Source: Alkalibacillus flavidus
GTDB lineage: Bacteria; Bacillota; Bacilli; Bacillales; Alkalibacillaceae
DNA length: 64,000 bases
Direction of reading: 5' to 3'
Assembly (NCBI RefSeq): GCF_040545925.1
Contig: NZ_JBEPMX010000006.1
Span: forward strand, 90,937-154,936
The translations under genes and the position numbers were made by a program. How positions within the stretch are numbered: the first letter of the stretch is position 1; each line of letters starts with the position of its first letter. A model generated the notes under the pieces. It was not told the origin of the DNA and ran no database searches. It saw only the letters and a list, made by a program, of their open reading frames with translations. This document shows, one piece after another, positions 17,710-26,354 of this stretch.

Positions 17710-17763
17710 CAACTTCATTTCTACAACAAATCCGTCCAAATCGCCCTCTCATTACATACCGTT

Positions 17764-17791
17764 TGTAAAGATTTCGTAAAATTGTATCAAA
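17764..17791 (+). promoter_or_regulatory. Possible PhoP-type repeats upstream of phnD
   Basis: TGTAAA, CGTAAA and ATCAAA start at 17764, 17775 and 17786, 11 bp apart. On the opposite strand this reads TTTGAT-N5-TTTACG-N5-TTTACA, similar to the TT(A/C/T)ACA-N5 repeats bound by PhoP. The third repeat is poor and the orientation relative to phnD is unproven, so this is tentative. Confidence 0.3.
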
Positions 17792-17875
17792 ATTTTAAAA
17801 TTGTGTTGTACTAATGTCACACATTATTTATAATTAAGGTGATTTCAATAATACATGGTCAAGGGGGAGCATATT

Positions 17876-18772
17876 GTGAAAAAGTTACTTGGATTGATGG
17901 CTTTAGCAGTTGTGGCATTTTTAGCGGCGTGTGGAAGTAGCGCAGATGAGGGTGATCCTGACACATTGGTGATGGGCTTCGTTCCATCGCAAGATTCTGA
18001 AACGATTGCTGACACAGTAGAACCGCTAGCAGAAGAATTAGGTAACATTTTGGACAAAGAAGTCGAACCTCGTACGATGACAAGTTACAACGGAGTAATT
18101 GAAGGTATGGGCTCTGGTCAAATACATATCGGCTTAATCCCAGCATTCGGTTACGTCATGGCCCACCAAGATTATGACGTCGAAGTTATTTTAAAATCCG
18201 TACGCCACGGATCGGAAACCTACAAAGCACAATACCTCGTACAAGAAGATTCCGATATTGAATCACTCGAAGATTTAGAAGGCAAATCATGGGTATATGG
18301 TGATGCCGCTTCAACTTCAGGCTTTTTATTCCCAGCATCTCAGTTAATGGACAAATTTGATTTAGAATCTCAAGCAGAATTAACAAGTGAATTCTTCAGC
18401 GAAGCAAATGCCGTTGGTGCACATGACACAGCAGCACTCGAAGTCTATGAAGGTGGTGCAGATGTCGCAACCACATTCGATGACGTTCGCGATAACTTAG
18501 AAGAAGACTACCCAGATATCAAAGATAAGACTCGCGTCATCGCACACACTGAAGAAATTCCTAACGACACCGTATCCGTCATTCCAGAACTTGATGAAGA
18601 ACTTGTCACAGAGATTCGCGAAGCATTCCTCTCGTTTAACGAAGATGACGAAATGCTTCAAGTCATGAACGATGTCTACACGTGGGATGCGATTGTCGAA
18701 GCTGAACACGAAGATTATAAAGTCGTTGAAGACACATACGAACGTTTCCAAGATAACATTAGCCTTGAATAG
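17876..18772 (+). CDS. phnD: Phosphonate/phosphate-type ABC transporter, substrate-binding lipoprotein
   Basis: A 298-residue PhnD-family solute-binding protein anchored as a lipoprotein: signal peptide and lipobox LAAC (Cys about residue 20), then an acidic linker. Family features include MGFVPSQDSETI, the ligand-loop SYNGVIEGMGSGQIHIGLIPAFGY (about 65-90) and KSWVYGDAASTSGFLFP (about 135). GTG 17876 follows AAGGGGGAG; an upstream ATG lacks a site. It heads the phnD-phnC-phnE-phnE cluster. No C-P lyase genes are in the window, so the ligand (phosphonate, phosphite or phosphate) is undetermined. Confidence 0.9.
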   Translation: MKKLLGLMALAVVAFLAACGSSADEGDPDTLVMGFVPSQDSETIADTVEPLAEELGNILDKEVEPRTMTSYNGVIEGMGSGQIHIGLIPAFGYVMAHQDYDVEVILKSVRHGSETYKAQYLVQEDSDIESLEDLEGKSWVYGDAASTSGFLFPASQLMDKFDLESQAELTSEFFSEANAVGAHDTAALEVYEGGADVATTFDDVRDNLEEDYPDIKDKTRVIAHTEEIPNDTVSVIPELDEELVTEIREAFLSFNEDDEMLQVMNDVYTWDAIVEAEHEDYKVVEDTYERFQDNISLE

Positions 18773-18878
18773 TAACACCTTGTTATGGAAAGGGAGGGTC
18801 ACACCTCCCTTTCCAATTACTATTTAACACTTTTTTATCATTTATACATACTTTTTGGCTGACATGAGGTGAAAGAAC

Positions 18879-19667
18879 ATGATCGAATTCAATGATGTAT
18901 CCCTTGTCTATCCTAACGGGCACCAGGGACTTAAAGACGTCAATGTAACAATTGAAGATGGTGAATTTGTCGTGATCGTCGGCTTATCCGGCGCAGGTAA
19001 ATCGACATTCATCCGAAGCATCAACCGACTCGTCACACCGACTGCTGGTGAATTAAAAGTCGGCGGCGACAATATTTTAGATTATAAAAGCAAAGGATTG
19101 CGCGACTTGCGGACAAAAGTCGGCATGATTTTCCAAAGCTATAATTTAGTGAAACGGAATAGCGTTTTTCGTAACGTATTAGCAGGGCGATTAGGCCACA
19201 CTGGCACATTGCGCTCGGTGTTCAATTTATTTAGCAAAGACGACAAAGCGCTCGCATACGAAAGCTTAAAGCGCGTCAATATTGATGACAAAATCTATAG
19301 CCGTGCCGACCAGTTATCAGGTGGTCAACAACAACGTGTCAGTATCGCTCGTGTATTAACCCAAAAACCTGATTATATTTTAGCGGACGAGCCTGTCGCT
19401 TCACTCGACCCGCCTACATCACACCAAGTGATGAAGTATTTACGTAAAGTCAATAAAGAAGACAATATTACGACGATTGTCAACTTGCACTTTATTGATA
19501 TGGCGATGGAGTACGCTGATCGTATTATCGGCATGAGATCAGGTGAAGTCGTCTTTGACGGACCTGTTTCAGAAGTGTCTGAAGCCACATTTGAAGAAAT
19601 TTATGGTCGTTCAATCCGTGAAGATGATTTGCGCGGAGGTGCAAAAGATGGCGAACAAGATCAATAA
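18879..19667 (+). CDS. phnC: Phosphonate-type ABC transporter ATPase
   Basis: A 262-residue ABC ATPase. Walker A GLSGAGKST (about 34-42), signature LSGGQQQR (about 149), Walker B YILADEPVASLDP (about 168) and the switch His (NLHFIDMA) are intact. PhnC features such as RSINRLVTPTAGEL and SYNLVKRNSVFRNVLAGRLG are present. GAGGTG precedes the ATG. It overlaps phnE by 20 nt, so the two should be translationally coupled. Confidence 0.94.
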   Translation: MIEFNDVSLVYPNGHQGLKDVNVTIEDGEFVVIVGLSGAGKSTFIRSINRLVTPTAGELKVGGDNILDYKSKGLRDLRTKVGMIFQSYNLVKRNSVFRNVLAGRLGHTGTLRSVFNLFSKDDKALAYESLKRVNIDDKIYSRADQLSGGQQQRVSIARVLTQKPDYILADEPVASLDPPTSHQVMKYLRKVNKEDNITTIVNLHFIDMAMEYADRIIGMRSGEVVFDGPVSEVSEATFEEIYGRSIREDDLRGGAKDGEQDQ

Positions 19668-20469
19668 ACCAGGCCTTAACGACGACGTTTATGCACCAAT
19701 GCTGTCACCGTGGCGAGCTAAAGCGAAAATTTCACTCGTCTTTTTCATCATCTTATTTTTCCTATGGTACAGTTCCCGGACGACAGGTGTTGATTTCGGC
19801 GATTTGATTATGGGCTTTACGAATATGGGGCAAATCATCGACAAATTATTTCCTATTAATATGGACGTGTTAGGCCCGGCGTTTGACCGGTTGATTGAAA
19901 CGATCCACATGGCGATCATCGCCTCGACATTTTCAACAATTATCGTCATTCCGGTCAGTTTACTAGCGGCCAATAACATTACACAAAATTGGTTTATTTA
20001 CAATGCGACACGCCTCATCATGAATATTTTACGGACGATTCCTGATGTTGTATTAGCGGTTATTTTCGTCGGTATTTTCGGAACAGGCCCAATCGGCGGT
20101 ATTGTTGCCTTGTTCATATTCTCACTCGGCATTTTAGCTAAATTAATTAGTGAGACAGTCGAAGCGATTGATATGCAACCAATCGAAGCGATGCGTGCCT
20201 CAGGTGCAAACACGATTCAATCCATCGCATATGGCGTCATGCCTCAAGTTGCACCACAGTTCACGTCATTTGCGCTGTACGTGTTTGAAATCAATATTCG
20301 TGCATCTGTCGTCATCGGCTTAGTCGGTGCAGGTGGTATCGGCCAACTCTTAATGAGTCAGTTTAGCTTCAACAATTACGGTGCTGTGATGACGATTATT
20401 TTAGTGATATTCGTTGTTGTCGTCATCATTGAATACATCAGCACGAAGATTAGGGAGGCGATTATCTAA
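19648..20469 (+). CDS. phnE: Phosphonate-type ABC transporter permease 1
   Basis: A 273-residue inner-membrane permease with about six helices. The cytoplasmic EAA loop is EAIDMQPIEAMRASGANTIQSIAYGVMPQ (about 170-200), the docking site for PhnC. ATG 19648 is favoured because GGAGGTG lies 8 nt upstream inside the end of phnC. Its TAA overlaps the next ATG by one base. Confidence 0.93.
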   Translation: MANKINKPGLNDDVYAPMLSPWRAKAKISLVFFIILFFLWYSSRTTGVDFGDLIMGFTNMGQIIDKLFPINMDVLGPAFDRLIETIHMAIIASTFSTIIVIPVSLLAANNITQNWFIYNATRLIMNILRTIPDVVLAVIFVGIFGTGPIGGIVALFIFSLGILAKLISETVEAIDMQPIEAMRASGANTIQSIAYGVMPQVAPQFTSFALYVFEINIRASVVIGLVGAGGIGQLLMSQFSFNNYGAVMTIILVIFVVVVIIEYISTKIREAII

Positions 20470-21266
20470 TGGCTAACGAACAACCTCCAAAAAAACATAT
20501 ACCAACTGAAAAGAAAATCAAACGCGTCTCCATTGCCGCTGCTGTTCTTGTTATGTATATCTGGACATTTATGTCGATCGATATTGATTGGAAGGAAGCA
20601 TTCAACCGCTTTGCTTCTAACTATAATGTCGTCGTTCCCCAGTTATTCTCACCTAACTGGGCACGCGCTGGTGAAGTCATCGAAAAAATGATCGAAACAG
20701 TCTTCATCGCTTACGTCGGCTCTTTAGCTGCGGCCATCTTAGCGGTTCCGCTCGGTTTTTTAGCTGCAATTAATATGACGAACAATCGCTTTTTATCTAC
20801 GGTCGGTAAGTGGATTTTAAGTGCGGTTCGTGCCTTTCCAGAAATCATTTTGGCAATCATGTTCGTCGTTGTCGTCGGGCCCAATCCATTCGCAGGTATT
20901 TTGGCGATTGCGATCGGGTCAACCGGCATGCTCGGTAAATTGTACGCCGAAGTGCTCGAGTCAATTGACATGAATGTCGTTGAAGCGATGCAAGCAAACG
21001 GCGCGAATAAAATTCAAATTATGTTTCACGGGATTATTCCGCAAGTTATCCCTGAATTTTTATCCTATGCGATCTACCGTTTCGAAATTGACGTGCGTGC
21101 CTCGACGATTCTCGGTTACGTCGGCGCAGGTGGTATCGGTACGATGATCTTCTTCGCCTATAGTAACCGTAACTGGAGCGATATGGGCATGATCCTGCTC
21201 GTCATTATCGTCGTCGTTACCCTGATTGACTATGGCAGTACTTACATCCGAAAACGAATCGTATAA
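20469..21266 (+). CDS. phnE: Phosphonate-type ABC transporter permease 2
   Basis: A 265-residue second PhnE paralog with the EAA loop ESIDMNVVEAMQANGANKIQIMFHGIIPQ (about 155-185) and an ASTILGYVGAGGIG segment shared with permease 1. Two permease genes suggest a heterodimeric channel. A lysine-rich cytoplasmic N-terminus (PPKKHIPTEKKIKR) precedes the first helix. The start codon overlaps the stop of permease 1. Confidence 0.93.
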   Translation: MANEQPPKKHIPTEKKIKRVSIAAAVLVMYIWTFMSIDIDWKEAFNRFASNYNVVVPQLFSPNWARAGEVIEKMIETVFIAYVGSLAAAILAVPLGFLAAINMTNNRFLSTVGKWILSAVRAFPEIILAIMFVVVVGPNPFAGILAIAIGSTGMLGKLYAEVLESIDMNVVEAMQANGANKIQIMFHGIIPQVIPEFLSYAIYRFEIDVRASTILGYVGAGGIGTMIFFAYSNRNWSDMGMILLVIIVVVTLIDYGSTYIRKRIV

Positions 21267-21273
21267 TTGAGAT

Positions 21274-21309
21274 GAAACGCCACACTATTAATCCGTGTGG
21301 CGTTTTTAA
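21274..21309 (+). terminator. Terminator of the phn operon
   Basis: AAACGCCACAC/GTGTGGCGTTTTT hairpin, followed 17 bp later by array B2. Confidence 0.9.
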
Positions 21310-21326
21310 TTCTCCGAGATTCCGGT

Positions 21327-21463
21327 TTTCGCCGTATCGAACCATGATTTCGCCGTATAATTTCCGAATTTCGCCGTATCCTCTCGGTAAATCGCTGTAT
21401 CATCATGATATAGCGCCGTATCATATCAAAAAATCGCCGTATACCGGAAAAATGTCGCCGTAT
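21327..21463 (+). repeat. 21-bp tandem array, family B (B2), seven units
   Basis: CGCCGTAT (or CGCTGTAT in the fourth) begins at 21330, 21351, 21372, 21393, 21414, 21435 and 21456, exactly 21 bp apart with unrelated 10-bp spacers. It lies in the 325-bp gap between phnE and the transaminase gene; no gene is seen in that gap. Confidence 0.92.
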
Positions 21464-21591
21464 CACATCAAAATCCAACATCCACCGCCATCATGTGCCG
21501 CTAAAATCTAAGCCAACAGCCATATTTACATCGCCCCTATTTTCCTCTAGGATTAGATTAAACAGTGAAGACGAATAAGGAGATGACAAAC

Positions 21592-22449
21592 ATGTTAGTG
21601 CTACATAATCAAACATTTATCGACCGGGATGAAGCGGTTGTCGATATTGAAGACCGTGGTTATCAATTTGGCGATGGTGTCTATGAAGTGATCCGCTATT
21701 ATGACGGACAGTGGTTTTTACTTGATGATCATTTAGACCGTTTACAATACAGTTTAAATGAAGCAGAAATCGACTTTGATGTCCAAGTGAATAACGTCAA
21801 AGCGCGGCTTAACGACTTAATCGAACACAATCATATCCAAGATGGTGGCGTCTATTTGCAAATCACACGCGGCGTCGCACCGCGAAATCACCCGTATCCT
21901 GACAAACAAGCGCCTACCCTTATCGCGTACCCGCTTAACCTAAAGCGGCCTTTAGACGATCAACAAAACGGCATTCACACGATCACCGCGAAAGATTTCC
22001 GGTGGCTACGTTGCGACATTAAAAGTTTAAACTTACTCGGCAACGTGATGACAAAACAAAAAGCGCTCAACGCCGGGGCGAGTGAAGCAATTTTTTACCG
22101 TGATGAAATCCATGTGACAGAAGGATCATCGACGAATGTGTTCATCGTACGAGATGGCACACTTGTCACTCATCCAGCCGATCATTATATTTTAAACGGC
22201 ATTACGCGTCGATATTTACTGAATTTGGCAGACAAACTAAACATTCCATACCAAATCGAAGTATTCAGTCTCAACACGTTGAAACAAGCTGATGAAGTTT
22301 TCGTCACGTCCACATCCGCTGAAATCAAACCTGTCGTGTCCATTGACGACAAAAAAATAGGTGACGGCACACCAGGTACCATCACCAACACATTGCTCGA
22401 GCACTATTTTGACGATATCAATATAACAAAACTGCCAGAAGACGTTTAA
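21592..22449 (+). CDS. dat: D-amino acid aminotransferase
   Basis: A 285-residue fold-type IV PLP enzyme that interconverts D-alanine and 2-oxo acids to make D-glutamate and other D-amino acids for peptidoglycan. Diagnostic segments are EDRGYQFGDGVYEVIR (about 25-40), the cofactor lysine in CDIKSLNLLGNV (about 145) and EGSSTNVFIV (about 177). ATG 21592 follows AAGGAG by 9 nt; an in-frame extension upstream is unlikely. It overlaps the convergent membrane-protein gene by 4 nt. Confidence 0.92.
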   Translation: MLVLHNQTFIDRDEAVVDIEDRGYQFGDGVYEVIRYYDGQWFLLDDHLDRLQYSLNEAEIDFDVQVNNVKARLNDLIEHNHIQDGGVYLQITRGVAPRNHPYPDKQAPTLIAYPLNLKRPLDDQQNGIHTITAKDFRWLRCDIKSLNLLGNVMTKQKALNAGASEAIFYRDEIHVTEGSSTNVFIVRDGTLVTHPADHYILNGITRRYLLNLADKLNIPYQIEVFSLNTLKQADEVFVTSTSAEIKPVVSIDDKKIGDGTPGTITNTLLEHYFDDINITKLPEDV

Positions 22450-22910
22450 CGATCATGCTTCGGCGTACGTCGGACGAGCAACCAGTCGCTCACATACACC
22501 ATGATAAAAAAGAAAATCACGTGAGCGACAAACCAATCAAAAATCGCCATAATATCATCAACAGCTGGCGTCTCTGTTTTCGCAAGTATGGTTAACGGAA
22601 AATACGTTAAAAACGCGAAAAATGACAACAAGCCAGCGATCTCTACCCGACGATTCCAAAACGATTCTCGCTTCGTCACGATATACAAATAAAACGTGAC
22701 GATAATCGTCGCGACTAACACGTGAAGCGCGTATTCAAAGGCGGCAAAAAAATTATCCGGAATCGTCTCACTCGGTATATAAATAAAATCAATATTCAAT
22801 AATAGCGTATATAAGGCCTTATCCGTAAAGGACTGAATCATAAATAAATACAAACTCATCGCTGTAGATGACAATAATCCTACAACGAGTGCAATCGATA
22901 AATATCGCAA
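22446..22910 (-). CDS. Four-helix membrane protein, unknown
   Basis: A 154-residue integral membrane protein with four hydrophobic segments (residues about 4-25, 60-80, 92-110 and 122-145) and a basic C-terminus (LLVRRTPKHDR). No family assigned. It converges with dat with overlapping stops and diverges from the Nfu-like gene. Confidence 0.65.
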   Translation of the reverse strand: MRYLSIALVVGLLSSTAMSLYLFMIQSFTDKALYTLLLNIDFIYIPSETIPDNFFAAFEYALHVLVATIIVTFYLYIVTKRESFWNRRVEIAGLLSFFAFLTYFPLTILAKTETPAVDDIMAIFDWFVAHVIFFFIMVYVSDWLLVRRTPKHDR

Positions 22911-23011
22911 TAAAATTGCCTCGCTTTCATTATAGTTTTGTAGAGCTGTTACTTTTGCTAACGCTTAATTCGTGCTAATATAAAAGAGAGAAATTCAGGG
23001 AGGGATTGACA

Positions 23012-23275
23012 ATGGCTGTAATTGCAGAGCCTACACCGAATCCAAATGCGATGAAATTCACAGTTGATAACGTTATTTTTGAAGGTGACGACAGTATTTC
23101 AGTGATGCAAGGTGAAACGAGTGACTTCGACATTTTAAACAACCTTATGAATTTAGACGGTGTCGACAACGTATTTGGATATTATAATTTTATTACCGTT
23201 AATAAACAATTTGATGCCGACTGGGATACCTTATCACCAAAAGTCGAACAATTAATTGAGAGCTACGGATACTAA
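23012..23275 (+). CDS. Nfu/NifU N-terminal domain protein
   Basis: An 87-residue stand-alone scaffold N-terminal domain, recognised by AEPTPNPNAMKFTVD at residues 5-19, the hallmark of the Nfu N domain. The CxxC cluster-binding domain of full Nfu is absent, as in other short Bacillales members. A role in Fe-S cluster or virulence-factor assembly is inferred only from the family. ATG 23012 follows GGGAGGG. Confidence 0.82.
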   Translation: MAVIAEPTPNPNAMKFTVDNVIFEGDDSISVMQGETSDFDILNNLMNLDGVDNVFGYYNFITVNKQFDADWDTLSPKVEQLIESYGY

Positions 23276-23278
23276 ATC

Positions 23279-23316
23279 AGTTGGCTTAGTTGCATAAACT
23301 AAGCCAACTTTTTTTA
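23279..23316. terminator. Bidirectional terminator
   Basis: AGTTGGCTTAGTT and AACTAAGCCAACTTTTTTT pair; it covers the ends of the Nfu-like gene and the convergent lipoprotein gene. Confidence 0.88.
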
Positions 23317-24249
23317 TTCAATCGTCTCAAGCGTTTCAAAAAACTCGCGCGAAGGGTTACCCGATTCATCCGTCTCAAACAAATATAGGGTTATCGCGCC
23401 ATATTCAGGCATCTCCTCGATCGTCACATCCATACTAAATGATTGCCAACCGTCAACCTCTTCCAATTCCAACGTTTCATTCACTAACACGTAATGCCCG
23501 TCTTCCACATAGTACTGAAGTGTATCAGACTGAGCATTGACCTCACCTGAAATCGAATACGTGCCATCAGATCCTTCAACGTTAAAATGTCTCACGAAGC
23601 TGTCTGTCTCGCCTGTTGTTTGCTCATCACTCGCACCTGAATTCTCATTATCCTCAGATTCAAGTGGGTTCTCATCCGCTTCAACATTGGCACTTGTTAA
23701 ATCAAACTGAACCGTTTGGCTAAGCGGAGTCCCGTCCAATTCCATGTCATTCACATGCGTCGGCACCAATTCGATAGTCGCCTCATACGTCCCATCCGAC
23801 ACTTGACTCGCGCTTTCACTCACGAGCCACGTATCTGAGAACTCTACTGTTTCGCCCGCTTCAATCGTCATCGTTTCAATAGCTTCTGTGAACATTTGGC
23901 TTGCCGAATAACGATAAACGCCTTCATTCGTTTCAGGGTTCGTCACGACGACTTCGAATTTTTGCCCAGACGAGAAGGTTAAATCCAGCGCCTCGTCCCC
24001 GTCATTTGATAAGGCCATTTCAAACTTAACACGTCCACCATCAACTGACGCACTCGCATCAAACGTCAATTGGTCTAACAACGCGTCGATATCAGCGTCA
24101 CTACCGTCTTGCTCTTCTTCAGACGGTTCCTGATGATCCTCATTAGCCCCGGACGTATCATCACCTTGCGATGCCTCATTTCCACCATTACACGCAGCTA
24201 ACATTAGAAACAATCCAAGCATCACCCATGTCACCATCCATTTTGTCAT
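23314..24249 (-). CDS. Lipoprotein with BsuPI-type domain
   Basis: A 311-residue exported lipoprotein: signal peptide with lipobox LAAC (Cys about residue 20) and a very acidic linker. A BsuPI-like domain follows (about 55-170: FEMALSNDGDEALDLTFSSGQKFEVVV, VEFSDTW), resembling the intracellular proteinase inhibitor fold used by many Bacillus surface proteins. A second beta-rich domain (about 215-310) ends near FFETLETIE. The start ATG 24249 has GAGGTGACAGCA before it. Ligand unknown. Confidence 0.8.
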   Translation of the reverse strand: MTKWMVTWVMLGLFLMLAACNGGNEASQGDDTSGANEDHQEPSEEEQDGSDADIDALLDQLTFDASASVDGGRVKFEMALSNDGDEALDLTFSSGQKFEVVVTNPETNEGVYRYSASQMFTEAIETMTIEAGETVEFSDTWLVSESASQVSDGTYEATIELVPTHVNDMELDGTPLSQTVQFDLTSANVEADENPLESEDNENSGASDEQTTGETDSFVRHFNVEGSDGTYSISGEVNAQSDTLQYYVEDGHYVLVNETLELEEVDGWQSFSMDVTIEEMPEYGAITLYLFETDESGNPSREFFETLETIE

Positions 24250-24302
24250 TGCTGTCACCTCATGTTCTTTTTAAAGATCAGACGCTCACATGATAGCTCA
24301 TG

Positions 24303-25157
24303 TTACACTTTTTCATCTTCGCGTCTAAAGAAACCGAAAATACCAGTCGTCTGTACAATATTCGTAAACGAGTTCGGATCCGCTTCACGCACGATATTTT
24401 CTAAGTCATATAATTCATAGCGCGTGACAACAATCATGAGCATCTCGCGGTCTTCATCCGTAAACGCTCCTCGCGCTGGCAAACGCGTAATCCCGCGCAC
24501 CATATTGGCATGAATCGCTTTTGTCACTTCTTGTCCCTTCGCTGTTACAATCATCGCCGTTAATTTCTCGTGACGTGTATGAATCGCATCAATCACACGT
24601 GTTGTCACATAAAGCGTCACAAGCGTATACAACGCCTTCTCAGGGTCATACACCATACCCGCTAACACAATGATCGCCCCGTTTAACGTTAAAAAGTAAA
24701 TCCCAATCGGACGATCCTTCATTCGGGAGAGCACCATCGCGACGATATCCATACCGCCAGTCGACGCACCCCATTTCAACGTGATACCAACACCAAAACC
24801 GCCAAAGATACCACCAAAAACGGCATTTAGTAAAATATTATCCGATAATCCTTGAATCGGAATCGTTTCTAAAAAGATTGTCATAAAAATAACTGACAAA
24901 ATACTATAAATCGTAAAACCACGACCGACTTTAATCCAGCCTAAAATCGCAACCGGAATATTGAGTAAGAATAAGAGGACACCTGTACTAATATCAATGT
25001 CGAAAAAATCCGTTGCAATACTTGCGGAAATTTGAGCGACACCTGTAAAGCCACTGGCGAATACGTTCGCTTGTTCTAAGAAAAAGTTTAGTGAAATGGC
25101 ATTAAAAATCGCGCCAATAATCACAATAATGAATCGTTTTGCTTCAAATATAAACAT
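24303..25157 (-). CDS. YitT-family membrane protein (DUF161 plus DUF2179)
   Basis: A 284-residue protein with five or six helices in the DUF161 region (FIIVIIGAIFNAISLNFFLEQANVFASGFTG, GGIFGGFGVGITLKWGASTGGMDIVA). A cytoplasmic DUF2179 domain follows (ITRLPARGAFTDEDREMLMIVVTRYEL, about 215-275). The family is widespread in Bacillus with no agreed function. Related paralogs (YitT, YvjA, YqfU and others) cannot be separated here, so no symbol is given. Confidence 0.88.
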   Translation of the reverse strand: MFIFEAKRFIIVIIGAIFNAISLNFFLEQANVFASGFTGVAQISASIATDFFDIDISTGVLLFLLNIPVAILGWIKVGRGFTIYSILSVIFMTIFLETIPIQGLSDNILLNAVFGGIFGGFGVGITLKWGASTGGMDIVAMVLSRMKDRPIGIYFLTLNGAIIVLAGMVYDPEKALYTLVTLYVTTRVIDAIHTRHEKLTAMIVTAKGQEVTKAIHANMVRGITRLPARGAFTDEDREMLMIVVTRYELYDLENIVREADPNSFTNIVQTTGIFGFFRREDEKV

Positions 25158-25247
25158 AATAGCCTCCTGACTGACATTGACGTTTGCTCGCCGTCCTATT
25201 AAACTTAAATATAATAATGATCGTTTAGTTGAACGAGGAGGAAACCT

Positions 25248-26111
25248 ATGAGTATGAAATTAATTGTTGATTCAGGTTCCGATCTACCCCAAAACATTTT
25301 AGAGGAATACGATATTGACCTCGTCTCGCTGACTGTACATCTTGATGGACAAGATTACTATGACCGAGACACGATTAGCTCTCAAGATGTCTATAACGCG
25401 ATGCGTAGCGGTTCAGCACCTAAGACAGCGCAAGTGACACCAGATGCATTTTATGAACGATTTAAAACTTACACCGACGAAGGACGCCCGGTTATTTATT
25501 TAGCGTTTTCATCTGAATTGTCCGGAACATTTCAAAGCGCCATGATTGCCAAACAGCAGATCGATGACCAAAACCCCGATGCCGAAATTTACGTCATTGA
25601 TACGAGAGCCGCTTCGATGGGACATGGCTTAATTGCGTACTATACTGCGAAAGCCATTGCTGATGGACAAAGTGTACAAGACGTGTTAGATACTGCACAT
25701 TATTATGTAAATCACATCGTTCATATCTTTACCGTTGATGATTTAGAATATTTACAACGCGGTGGACGGGTCAGTAAAGCACAAGCGTTTGTCGGTGGGA
25801 TGTTAAAAATTAAACCGCTTCTCCACGTTGAAGACGGGAAACTCGTGCCACTAGAAAAAATTCGTGGCGCCAAAAAAGTCATCGGTCGCATGGCTGATGT
25901 CGTGCAAGAGCGCGGACAACATTTCCATGATCAAACGATCGCCATCACACATGGTGACGATGAAAAACGCGCCCAAGAACTGGCAAACCAAATCCGCGAT
26001 AAATACCAACCGAAAGAAATTATTATTTATCCGATCGGCTCAGCAATCGGAGCACACGCAGGACCAGGCACCATCGCACTCTTCTTTTTAGATGACGCGC
26101 CCAAGAGTTAA
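25248..26111 (+). CDS. DegV-family fatty acid-binding protein
   Basis: A 287-residue DegV protein; members bind a fatty acid and, as FakB subunits, present it to the kinase FakA. Typical features: LIVDSGSDLPQ (about 4-14), the SGTFQSA loop (about 90), the RAASMGHG segment (about 122) and YLQRGGRVSKAQAFVGGMLKIKPLL (about 165-190). GAGGAGG precedes the ATG. No fakA-like gene is in the window. Confidence 0.9.
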   Translation: MSMKLIVDSGSDLPQNILEEYDIDLVSLTVHLDGQDYYDRDTISSQDVYNAMRSGSAPKTAQVTPDAFYERFKTYTDEGRPVIYLAFSSELSGTFQSAMIAKQQIDDQNPDAEIYVIDTRAASMGHGLIAYYTAKAIADGQSVQDVLDTAHYYVNHIVHIFTVDDLEYLQRGGRVSKAQAFVGGMLKIKPLLHVEDGKLVPLEKIRGAKKVIGRMADVVQERGQHFHDQTIAITHGDDEKRAQELANQIRDKYQPKEIIIYPIGSAIGAHAGPGTIALFFLDDAPKS

Positions 26112-26125
26112 TGGAGATAGTTATG

Positions 26126-26178
26126 TCATACCCGTTTTCGACGGTCGTTAACCGTCCGAATCGGGTATTTATTTTTAT
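26126..26178 (+). terminator. Terminator of the degV gene
   Basis: ATACCCG and CGGGTAT enclose an inner GACGG/CCGTC stem, followed by a T-rich tract. Confidence 0.75.
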
Positions 26179-26211
26179 CTTAACACGCTTAACCCACACT
26201 TGCACATCTAC

Positions 26212-26310
26212 TTTTTAAATAACTCGCTCTAGTTTTGAAATAAGTCGCCATATTTTTGAGATAACTCTAGCTAGTTATGAGATAAATATAGCGAATTATC
26301 TCATAAATCG
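26212..26310. repeat. 21-bp tandem array, family A (A5), five units
   Basis: Units start at 26212, 26233, 26254, 26275 and 26296, with cores TTTTTAAATAA, TTTTGAAATAA, TTTTGAGATAA, TTATGAGATAA and TTATCTCATAA. It lies between the degV terminator and that of the amylase-like gene. Confidence 0.85.
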
Positions 26311-26319
26311 GGCGAAAGG

Positions 26320-26354
26320 CAAAAAAATAACCTTCCTTAATCAAGGAAGGTTAA
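26320..26354 (-). terminator. Terminator of the amylase-like gene
   Basis: AACCTTCCTTG/CAAGGAAGGTT hairpin with a seven-T tract on the minus strand; it touches the stop codon. Confidence 0.85.

Noticed and set aside
17557..17814. Open frame encoding heptad-like FRRI repeats over array B1
   Set aside because: The protein repeat is a by-product of the 21-bp (7-codon) DNA period; there is no ribosome binding site, and similar frames appear on both strands of other arrays.
21242..21511. Overlapping repeat-rich frames over array B2
   Set aside because: Same artefact of the 21-bp DNA period; all signals are intergenic.
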